A DNA stretch of 64,000 nt from Vandiemenella viatica. Taxonomy: Eukaryota; Arthropoda; Insecta; Orthoptera; Morabidae. The stretch spans positions 236,723,539-236,787,538 of the forward strand of contig JARYHS010013630.1 in the NCBI GenBank assembly GCA_031002005.1, given 5' to 3'. The notes under the pieces were generated by a model. That model saw only the letters and a program-made list of their open reading frames with translations, did no database searches and was not told where the DNA came from. This document shows, piece after piece, positions 22,201 to 31,985 of this stretch. The stretch's first letter is position 1. Each line of letters starts with the position of its first letter. A program made the position numbers and the translations under genes.

Positions 22201-23764
22201 CGGTGGTTATAGATAACAACTTTTGATTGTAGACGGCGTTTAATTAATAAAATTTATTTTTCAGCAACTACGAATAAACGGCTTACGACAAGATTGTACA
22301 GCATCGTCAGTCATTTCCAACTGGCATATATCAGCCAATAGTCAAAACAACAGTTGTTTTTAAAATGGAGTTTTATTTATAAAATTACTTATTACCTGGT
22401 ATGTCTTTTGGAAAATAAATAATTACGAAATAAGAAACCTACAAAGTACCTTCAGTTGCTGTTTACTCTCAAATTCCATTATCTATGCGTTCGTTTTTAC
22501 TTTGCTTACGTACACCTCAGCAGTTACACTTGGACAAATGTAACTGCTACTCAAACTCGATCTTTAAAATTGTCGTGGTAATACTATTGATTTTAAGGAG
22601 GGCTACTGTTAATCTGTGTTTTCCAGTCCATAGATATCTTGACGTCTTTCAGTGAGACATACACATTTTTGTGCTAATGAAACGTGAAAATAATCCTCTA
22701 TTACCTTGAAGCAAATTGACATGTCGCTTTTCGTCTCGGTAACGACGTCGAACAAAAGTGGAGTATGAACGGTGAAGCGCACCGCTGCGTATTGCATTCT
22801 GATTGCGGAATGTTGATTCGCTTATTCATATGTCACTCCATTGTATGTGGCGACGCAGTGCAACGTCCGGTCGCATATGATTGATTCGTAACAGTATCTC
22901 TGGTGATGGACGCCGCGAAACTGATTGTCGGAAAATTTGAGTTTGGCGAAACGGCCGAATTAAAAGTGATGAAAATGTCCGTGAGTGGAACGAATTTTGT
23001 GGTGACTATGGAAACTGTCCTGATGGATGAGTTACAGGAGCGGTGCGCTGTATTCGGCGCCCGATCACGTACCATCAATTACTGCAGACAAGTCAGAGTT
23101 TGAAAACACAGCCAACATTTCCACGTATTGCGGTTTGGTGTTTGTCAGCTCTGCAGTCCGTCAGCTTACATTATCCATTTGCGTGAATAACAAAGATTGA
23201 TGTAACTACATTTCACATGCGAATTGAAGAATACGGATACGCTTATCTTCCAGAATCAAGTTCCAGTACTGCTAAAGAGCAGATTATGTTGTATCTCCTA
23301 ATTTAAACATTATTAAAAACTGACTTTTTCTTGTTGAAAAATGATTAAACAAAACTATTGCACTACTTATCAGTTACTACTATGGAACAGCAATAGTTTT
23401 AGGAGGAGGTTAGGTTTTCTAAGAAACAACGCGAAAGTAATAAGGCCATTAACTGAACAACATTAGCACTTAGTAGCCATTTTTAATAGTTTATAATCGT
23501 TTCTCGTTACACCCACACATGTAATCTGCGTTTTCCTGACAAATATTCACTGTTCACAGAGAGTTGACCAAAGCAAATACTAACGTTAAACAGCTGCATT
23601 ATGAATGTTTTAGATTTTTGAAGCCCTCAGAGATGAAAGAAAATATGAAACACTTACTAGTACTGCTACGAACAGACGACGTACACAATGCTGCAACGTT
23701 CCCAAGAGCAGAACTTTTCAACAGATGCAAATCACGACATTGGAGCCAAAACAATGCGGAGAGC
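22201..23764. other. Unassigned non-coding sequence
   Basis: No gene supported. A GC-richer stretch at 22850-23100 carries short open frames on both strands, but no domain or splice context was recognised. Confidence 0.4.
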
Positions 23765-23890
23765 AACGTATGGGAAGGAATTCGACCATAGCCATACGGA
23801 GAAACCTTTACAGCATTCACCTGAAGTGATTTCGGGAGACCACTGAAACTAAAATCTGGATGTCCTGTCCGGAGATCCGACTTGCGTTGC
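23765..23890 (-). repeat. SINE family A, old relic
   Basis: 'GGGAAGGAATTCGACCATAG', 'AGCATTCACCTGAAGTGATT' and 'AAATCTGGATGTCCTGTCC' follow the same order as the copy at 59930-60045. The B box is degraded. Read as an old insertion. Confidence 0.6.
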
Positions 23891-25109
23891 CCACAACAAG
23901 CAGTACGAGTATTAAGTGTTCATCGGCCAGGCTCATGTATTTGATTTCAGCGTGGGTGCAGAAAGGAACACGAAAGTGATCTTCCATCACTGAGTATGCA
24001 TCTTATGCAGGATGAATAGATTCTCAATGATGAGCCCTGTCTATGCGGCCATCTGAGCTACTTAGCTACACCATTTCGCTCTCCAAATTCCAGATCGACT
24101 CCTCTCTCTGGTTTCCTAACGATGCAAACTCGCCGTCCTCTTTTCATATTTGTTTCTTCATAAGGTGATCCTATGATCCGTATAATCCATTCAGATATAT
24201 TAATCATGTTTTTCTCCCTTTCTTAAGATATATTTCACCATAACAAGCTTTTCTCAATAAATAATAATCTTTTAGATTCACCGTTACTCCTTACTCTCAA
24301 ATTCTTTCTAATGCAAAGTATCGAAGCAATAAAATTCCATACCTTTCTCTACTTGTGTTGCACATAATTTTCACTGATTGCATTGCCTACTTTATTGAAT
24401 TCAGATTCAGCATATTCTTCAACCTGAAATCCAAGTAACACCAGATGTCCACATTAATACTTATTCCAGACATATTTAATCACCCTACCGCAAATTTAAT
24501 ACACATATAGATATCGTAAACATATCCCTTCCTAACGATTCTTTTGTCGTTTTTCCTCTCTTAATTGTGAGTCGGTGAACTTCATTGTATGATTCTAATT
24601 CCTTGCAAGGATGAAACTGCCCTCTCAGTCTGTGGAAGTGCAATGTCCTTTGATATAAGATTCACTCCACGGATTAATTATTAATCTATCATTTTTTCAC
24701 ATATGAAACCCAATGAAAGTATTTTCCTTATACATATCGAATATTCACACATTTACCCTGGAAATATTAAACCAAATTTAGTGAAATATAGAATCACAAA
24801 GTATTAAAACGGATTCCAAACAAAGGGAGAAATGAATGTTATCAGACTTTCAGTCGTATTCAGTGTTTTAGTCATTTCTCCTGACTATGATCTTAGATGA
24901 AGCATTTTTATTCCCAGCAACACAATCACACTCTGTGTAGAAAGCTCTAAGCAGCCGGAAGATAGTGCATATATTTTGCATGATTAGTGCAAAAGAGATT
25001 TATGGAGTTCCGAATTTTGCGTGGAAACTCAAATCCTTATTTATTAAAACCTGAACTACAAAGTCAGCATTAGCTGTCAATTTGATCGACCATTTTTGTC
25101 ATCTCAATT
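23891..25109. other. Unassigned non-coding sequence
   Basis: AT-rich. A weak tRNA-like word on the minus strand (AGTAGCTCAGATGGCCGC, near 24041-24060) suggests a degraded SINE head, but no body could be matched. Confidence 0.35.
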
Positions 25110-25480
25110 TCACATCCAAGTTTCACCTTTATTTTTTTTGTTACAATACTAACTGTAATTTCGAAGATATTACCTGCAATCATAAAGGTTTATGAGAAAA
25201 ATTGATAAAGTTACAGTCATGTAAGTGTGATAACATATAACCGATTGTAATACTTATTCCTTTTCACACCATGCACGGAGACTTTCAGTCTTCCAATTCA
25301 CGTCTGCCTTTCATCATTTCCTTACAATACTAACTATAGTTTCTAAAACATTACCTGGAGGCCAAGGTTTTTATGACACGAATAAGAAAAATTGATACAG
25401 TTACTGTAACTCAAGTGCAATCGCATATATCAGCTTGTAAATACTTATTGCTTTGCTCACCGTGAGGGAGACTTCCAGTC
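25110..25480 (+). repeat. Diverged direct tandem duplication, period ~180-190 bp
   Basis: 'TTACAATACTAACTGTA' (25141) and 'TTACAATACTAACTATA' (25322) begin two units. Each unit then has 'ACCTG..G', 'AAAAATTGATA.AGTTAC', 'AATACTTATT' and 'GGGAGACTTcCAGTC' in the same order, ending at about 25290 and 25480. Two units only. Confidence 0.75.
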
Positions 25481-25835
25481 TGGCTTAGATGGAGCATCCA
25501 TCGATCGACGTCTGCTGACCGGTGTAGGGGAGGTAGCATTGTCAATCTGCGGCGATAGCATCTGAGGCGTGCGCGCTCGCTAGCTGGTATCCTATCGCGG
25601 TCCCCAGGGTCCCCGCGGATAAACGACCCACGGCTGTCTGACGGCTGCGCTCGCTGCGCCGGAATACCAAACAGTAGCAGGAGACGTATCAGATCGCTCC
25701 GTACCTGAGAGCCACCTGGCAGCCAGTCCCCAAGGGCCTCGCCGTCACACTCCTTCGCCGTCTTCCTGGAACACAGTGCCCCGAACAGATAACACTAACG
25801 GAACTTCTACACAAGCTCGGGATTTATCTCTAATT
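25481..25835. other. GC-rich island, function unknown
   Basis: CpG-dense block right after the tandem duplication, containing 'GGTCCCCAGGGTCCCCGCGG'. No convincing open frame or splice pair. Possibly a regulatory element or non-coding exon. Confidence 0.4.
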
Positions 25836-26339
25836 ACCATGTTCGTTTATGACTGACTATGACTTTTACTAAAAATTGGCAGCTCGACGTCTCAGCTTTC
25901 TCGGCATGACAAATGGGGATATAACAAGTTCGAATTTTAGGTCAACAGATTATCCTCAGTTTCAAGCGAATATTTTCTCTGATTTATCACATATATTTCC
26001 AGTATCAAATTCGCAATTAGATACAGCGAATTTTATTTACCTTATCATTGCGTCTGTAACAGTTCGATGTTGTTGACGAAAGTAAATGGGGGTACTCGAA
26101 TTTATGCCATACATTTCAGGGAAATTTTCGGTATTTCCTTATTCTATTGATCTGAAACACAGCATTAAGTAAAAAGTTTGTTCCTTTCGATTGGATTTCT
26201 TCACTTAACAAGCCTTGGAGCTCCAGACTTATTGTAACAATCTATAGTTCACTGTCCACCCAATCATTTTCGGAATTCCATGTGTGAATTAAAATCGAAG
26301 AAAGCTCCATCTTTCGCTTTCCTGTTAATATTCTGGTAG
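25836..26339. other. Unassigned non-coding sequence
   Basis: AT-rich; nothing recognised before the SINE target site at 26328-26339. Confidence 0.4.
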
Positions 26340-26552
26340 TATGCCGGCCTCGGGAGAGTAGGGGCTAGAGGGCTAGCTCCGCGTACCGAAGGTCACCGGT
26401 TCGAGTCCGGCCGAGGGCATGGGTGTTTAGTGTTGTGTCTGTGAATGTCTTGTCCGTGTTGTAGTGTCCTTGTGTCAATACTTGATAGCAACAAATCACA
26501 TTGAGCTGGCTGTATGGCCCAGTAGCCGAATGCCACTAAAAAATATATATAT
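26340..26552 (+). repeat. SINE family B, copy 1 with 12-bp target-site duplication
   Basis: The tRNA-like head has a perfect B box GGTTCGAGTCC (26398-26408) and a weak A box upstream. The body contains 'GGGCATGGGTGTTTAGTGTT' and 'GAGCTGGCTGTATGGCCCAG', ending in a TA-rich tail. The 12-base word ATATTCTGGTAG occurs immediately before (26328-26339) and after (26553-26564) the unit, the classic mark of target-primed insertion. A second, more diverged copy lies at 43945-44175. Confidence 0.9.
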
Positions 26553-26564
26553 ATATTCTGGTAG

Positions 26565-29500
26565 CTATTGCAACTAACATCTGCAGTTATTTGTTTTAGG
26601 CCTACGCACTAGGAATAATGCTTTCATCGATATCTCTTCCCATCCCTTCCGTTCCAATACTGTTGCCATCAGGTGTAGAACAGATCCGATTAACGTTGTT
26701 CTCCTGTTGTTGTTTTTATTTATATATATATATATTCATTTGTATGTGACGTTTACCTGTATTTTCCCCGCTCTCTGATGGACTTCTTAATTTGTTGTTT
26801 TCAGCATCCCTATATAAAACCATTTTTCAAACGAATTTAGTCTTCTTTTATCCGCAATCATTATCATCCATGTTTCATGCAGGTAAAGGAAATCTTTCCA
26901 GACTAAAATTTTACTAACTTTGTTTCGTCATCCCACTAATATTATTTGTAGTAAAGATATATTTCTTCTTGTTGAACGTAATGTTTGCCTGGGCAATTCC
27001 AATTTTTATTTCTCTCCTACTTATTCGAACTTAAGAGATTCTGTTTTCCACTTAAGAGATTTCCTTGACATTTAATATTTGGTTATTCATTATAACTTTT
27101 TAATTTTCCTCTTTGTTACTTACCACTACTTCCGTTTCAAGCTTACTCTTCTTTATATTCCCTTTTCCACTTCCCATAATTTCTTCCATTTTATCCAGAA
27201 TATTCTTTATTCTTTTCCTTTCTCTTCTTATTTCCCCCCGGTTCTTATTTCTTTCCTACCTTTCTTTTCTTTTGTTATCTGTTTCCCAGCTAATAGGTAT
27301 TTTAACTTTACACTTTCCTCTCAGCACCCTATCAGCAGTTTCAATTTTGTTTTATCGATCTTCGTATTATATTCACTTTCAATAATTTTTCTATCTTATG
27401 CAGAATGTTCGTCAGTTGCTCTTTCTTTTCTGCTAACACAACAATGTCACTGATAGTAATGCATAATTTTTTCCTTTTTTAGCTATGTTGTCTAATGAGT
27501 CCAACATAAAACACACGTCATTAGTGGTTATTAGCGATGCATATTTCTCTTATCAGAATTAAGTATTGCCTGATCGTTTTTTTTTTAATATAAAAATTGC
27601 TTGTATCAGTGTGTACACGCGCAAAAAGTGAAAGTTCTATACTCGTACCCAATTTTTCTTTCTTTCGCACTCGAGGGGATGACCAACGCTATGTTTATTG
27701 CAGTTGTACAGAAAATATGAACATTGTCCAACTTTCTCGTAAAGAAATGAAAATTATAAAAAGTTAAACCACACTTCCATAGATTATAGAATACTGAATT
27801 CAACTTTAATCTGTATTTTGTGTTTAGAGCTTTTATATTGGAGAACAGCTTGGAAAAAATTATCTGATAACCGTTCTTACGGGAGAGACATCAGCGAAAT
27901 AGATTTATTATTTGGAACAAATAAAAATATATTATTACGAGTATATACATATTTACAGATAGTATGTGGATGATGATGACGATTATTATTAAAATTAATT
28001 TGTATTTTTATTCTTACTATTATTCTACTTCAGTTCTATTTGGAAAATTTGTTTTATATACTTTTATAATCAACGGTTAAGAGCGCATGCGTAGAACTTC
28101 GCTGCGCTTAAGGATAACAAATTTTTTCCTACTGTGTCCAAAATAGCTATAGCAATCCAAAGTGACTAAAGGAATCCAAGAGACGGTGCCTCTCTGTAAT
28201 GTATGAAAGGACACTTTTTTTAATATCTTACAACGAAATTTCGGCAATGAGAATACAGATAAGATCACCCGCGTACGCAGATTCTCAGACGTAAAACTGA
28301 AGTTTCAAGATCTTGCAGTCAGCAATATAATAGAGCGGCCTGCTTCGTACTGGATTGAAAAGGAAATCACTTACTGCTTGTGCCGTGAAATTTAGGTAGC
28401 GGTTAGTATGGAAAAGACTTCAGAAACCAGTAGGGAGTATTCGCTGGGACTCTTACATGGACCTTATCAGCTCCGGCAGCTAATACCGACTAACTACCTG
28501 ACCGAAGTTATATGAGGGCTAATCTCAGTTTATAACCGGCCGCGCCCGATCCGGGGCTAAAGCGGTCCGCGGCATATTTCAGTAAGAGAGCGAGAAAACG
28601 GCGGTCGGCTCAACTCGCGCGCCGAGAGCGGAGTCGCTTAACACCTTCATCTAAGTGATTTATAATCGGAATTACTTTAAGCGGACGTTACGGCCCGGGG
28701 GATCAGCCGGGAGGTCCCATCTGATAGCGAGCGCCCCACACACATTCGCTCTGGTCCGAACGTGTTACACGAGCCGCCCAAATGGGATTCCTAATGACGC
28801 CGCTCGGTTTAGCGCTCCAGAGATACCCGCATGATGGATGGAATTAACTCAAGCAGATCAGCAAGGGTCTTTAACACGGATATATCAAAAACACTGCTGT
28901 TTGTGAAAAAATAAACATGTTGCTAACACTTATAACGTACACTAATTTTAATATTTCTGTTTTGTAGTATTCAAGTCCTTCATAAATAACATATCGGCTC
29001 TTCAAGAAACATTTCCTCTCAACGACAGCATTAAAAATGTCTAAGAATGGAATGTATTTGTAGTATCAAAAAAGAACTTACTGGTTTTTTGGAGCTTTCG
29101 TAATATTTTCAACTACTTTGCGAGAATATAGGGTGACAATATATCTTCTGGTGCCGGAGCAGGAAATAACAATATGCTGTAAAAAGAATATAACAGCAAA
29201 TCTGGAATGTTTAAAGTACAGATTAATAGCTTCTCACCATCGTAATACGTGTTCAACAAAATCACTGTGTAATAATAATTAGTAAAAAAAATCTATATTA
29301 GCAAAGTCATACGCTACATTTTACATGTACGAAGAAATTTAACATGCAAATAAACAATATTAAAGAGTTAAAGAATAATGTATTTAAGAAAAGAGAGCTA
29401 TAAACAAGCTTCCTTAATGAACTCGCAAAATTTTTAATGTTCTTTAAACTCTAATCTAATTTCCAGGAAGTACTTCTGTTATAAACATTATTATAAGCAA

Positions 29501-30639
29501 ATATGCTAGTAACAACTTGTTGTGAAACTTGATTTTATGCAAATCTTCTACTAAACTGTACACTTGTAAAAGGAGGAATTATGCTGCTGTCATGGGACAC
29601 TACAATTTATTTGCTTAGTGTCGATATAGGACAAACATAATCCTGAGGTCAGATTCAAAACGTCAGCTACCGAGCTGGGAGGCCAGCATGATAACCACTC
29701 TCATTCTCCCGTATTAAATATTGGTGGCTTATCGGACCAAATGTATGATTGCTTTATCCTTCATAAGATTCTAACTATTGATTGATAGCGGGCTGAGTAA
29801 GTATGGACGTTCTTGAAGTCCCGCTTCGAGGAAAATTCGTGATCTTAATCGAGATTATAATCGCCGTCATCTATTCAGTATTAATTCTCTCTATCATATG
29901 AGGTGAAGATTGTACCCTGCAAACTAAAGTAGGTATATAAGTACAATCCAAGTAGTGAGCTCATCCTAAAGTAGGGTCGCCGGTCGCCAAATGTAAGCTT
30001 TACTGACAGTGGATGAAGGAGTGTTATTTAGAGGAGATCGACCCAAATTCCCCACTTTCAACACATACAAGTCGCTAGCTCGGATAAACAAATTTAGAGA
30101 TTGTTTGGAAATGAAAAACTCACGGTTCCTGTAGAAATATTATTGAATATAATAAATAACGTTCATTCATACTACTTCTAAGACACTAATATTGCATCAA
30201 CACACGTTTGCCGTACATTTCACACGCTATTTTGGTTTGTGTATATAGAGGCTGTTCTCGCGGCATACAACCTCCTCCAAGCGTCACGATACACCGACTG
30301 CTACAATGCAGACTTCCAATCAACAATCGCTGACGCTCAGCTGTGCTGCGCAGTGTCAGAGAGTGTTGCACAACTTAAATAACAATACTATGCTATCCCG
30401 GTTACTAAATCAGCTACAGACTGTGGAAACCCAACATTATTATAAATCAAGATACAAACATTAACGAATTTATTCGGTATACTTATAATTAATAAATGCT
30501 GCATAATTCAGTGTTAATAATAATACATTAGTAGTAGAAATGATTGGATATTAGTGACAATTATTAGATTGTTGGTGGCTTAATTAATATGATAAATAAT
30601 CAGTCCACCATAAAGTTCAGTTTTTATTTTCATAGAAAA
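26565..30639. other. Mostly unassigned, with a GC-rich island
   Basis: 26600-27480 is pyrimidine-rich and vaguely recalls antisense LINE sequence, but no RT motif could be verified. A short (TA)n lies near 26720-26735. The GC-rich island at 28510-28835 is listed separately. A degraded tRNA-like word at about 29660-29710 was not assignable. Confidence 0.4.
28510..28835. other. GC-rich island, candidate conserved non-coding element
   Basis: A compact CpG-rich block with 'CAACTCGCGCGCCGAGAGCG' and 'ACGGCCCGGGGGATCAGCCG', plus embedded homeodomain-like AT words ('TTTATAATCGGAATTAC'). No open reading frame of note. Composition and lack of coding potential would fit an enhancer or a CpG-island promoter. 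This is inference. Confidence 0.4.
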
Positions 30640-31042
30640 CACGACGTCAAAGATACTGATTACATAGACTCATATAATCCAGATATCGTATACAACACTC
30701 CCTCCACAGACAATCCAGTACTTGGCCGTCGTAAAATGAGTCGGTGAAAACTACTACTCCGTCTTGGATCATCGCTTTGTATAAACTTCATCGAAATTTC
30801 TAGAACACTTCAAAAGCTTCCGCCAGATATTTCTCGAATATTAACAATACTTAAACAATTGAAACATATTAAAAACAATTAGAATTAATTCATAATCATT
30901 TACCATCATTACAAAATGGTCGCAAATGGAAATTAAAGATACCTAAACACAAAATTATTAACAGAAATCATTTTAAACTGTAGTAAATTGTCCTTTAGAC
31001 ATCGTAACTTGCCTTAATACTTGGAATTACGAACATTTCAGC

Positions 31043-31773
31043 CAGTGTTTCCCAATGTGGGGCCCACGCCCCACAGGGGGGCAATTTGGTTTTTTTAGGG
31101 GGGCAATTTAGAAATTGACTTGATACGACTTTACCGCTTTCTCTTCGGGTTATTTAAATGCAATGCTAGATATAGGTACAAAATATAGCAAAAAAGCAAA
31201 TTCTTAAAACAGTGCTGTAAATAATTATTAGTTTCGTTTGATGTTAGCAAAATATATCATCTGGATGATTTGAGTCGTCAACTTGACCTTTTTGGGATTC
31301 ACCGCGTAATGTTCCGCCTGTCTCGGGAAACCGGATCTTTTAAAACACGCCAATAACGCCATTGTTAGTGATTTTTCCATCTTCATATTTAGCCGAATCT
31401 GGATTTAGTGCAGTAAATGATTTACTGATAAAAAAAGAAATCGACTGGATATAACACAATGTGGAGACTTGAGATTAAAGCTTACTAAATTGGAGCCTAA
31501 TATAAAATTTCTATGTAGCAAGCATCAAGCGCAAGGATCATACTAAATTGCCACAATAAATCTTTATTAAAAATCTTTTGAATTTTAGTATTTCATTATA
31601 TGTTTTTTAATTTTAGTTACTGTGTTTTATGACAATGTTAAAGTGTTTTCTTTCAAAAACCATCCTATATGAGTTTCTTTAATAACAAATAATTTTTTTA
31701 TTAAAAATTAGGTATGGGGGGCAAAAAAAATGTTAAAAGTGGGACATGACCCAAAAAAGGTTGGGAAACACTG
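31043..31773 (+). mobile_element. hAT-superfamily element, internally deleted, 731 bp
   Basis: Ends are CAGTGTTTCCCAA and TTGGGAAACACTG, perfect 13-bp terminal inverted repeats of hAT type. The flanking octamers ATTTCAGC (31035-31042) and ATTTAAGC (31774-31781) differ at one base, fitting the 8-bp target duplication of hAT elements. Sub-terminal G/C-rich tracts (GGGGCCCACGCCCC, GGGGGGCAA) occur at both ends. It retains only the last part of a transposase gene (31392-31546), so it is non-autonomous. Confidence 0.93.
31392..31546 (+). pseudogene. hAT transposase C-terminal (dimerisation) remnant
   Basis: hAT transposases end in a conserved dimerisation domain. Here the reading AESGFSAVNDLL, then after a one-base frameshift in an A-run near 31430 KKRNRLDITQCGDLRLKL and KHQAQGSY-stop, matches the pattern 'ESGFS....L..K+RNRL.....GDLRL.L......I..L...HQA..S' of ZBED/SCAND3-like (Charlie-type) hAT proteins. 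The stop is at 31544-31546, and the DNA-binding BED finger and catalytic core are absent. Upstream sequence to about 31300 may hold further decayed coding sequence. Confidence 0.75.
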
Positions 31774-31985
31774 ATTTAAGCAATGCTCTTGCACAATTCT
31801 GTTCTTAAACATATTAAATGGCCTATAAATAATTTATTTTCATAAAACAAAGTCTATTTACATTGATTTACAGGAAATTGCAAAACAAGCATTCAAGATC
31901 ATATTCAACCACACTCTAGCTTACTACAGTTGATTCATAAAATACAAATTCATTTAAGTTTGGGTTTGAGGGCTGTTACACAATG

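Larger units (their letters stand above)
30640..31985 (+). repeat. Interspersed repeat D, copy 3, split by a hAT element
   Basis: 30640-31042 and 31782-31985 together align with 21640-22200. The 21640 copy serves as a related empty site: its '...ATATTTAATCAATTTTTC' corresponds to the joined flanks '...ACATTT(C/A)AGCAATGCTC' here. The left part begins with 'GTCAAAGATACTGATTACAT'. Confidence 0.75.

Noticed and set aside
22833..23103. Candidate exon with frames on both strands
   Set aside because: No recognisable domain and no matching splice sites; both strands open, so likely composition.
24020..24095. Degraded tRNA-like head on the minus strand
   Set aside because: Only an A-box-like word is convincing; no B box or body could be matched to families A to D.
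26341..26412. Genuine tRNA gene
   Set aside because: The B box is perfect, but the cloverleaf cannot be completed and the sequence continues into a SINE body flanked by target duplications.
27079..27453. 124-codon plus-strand frame rich in Phe/Ser/Leu
   Set aside because: Arises from a long pyrimidine-rich tract. An antisense LINE origin was considered, but no RT or endonuclease motif could be read.
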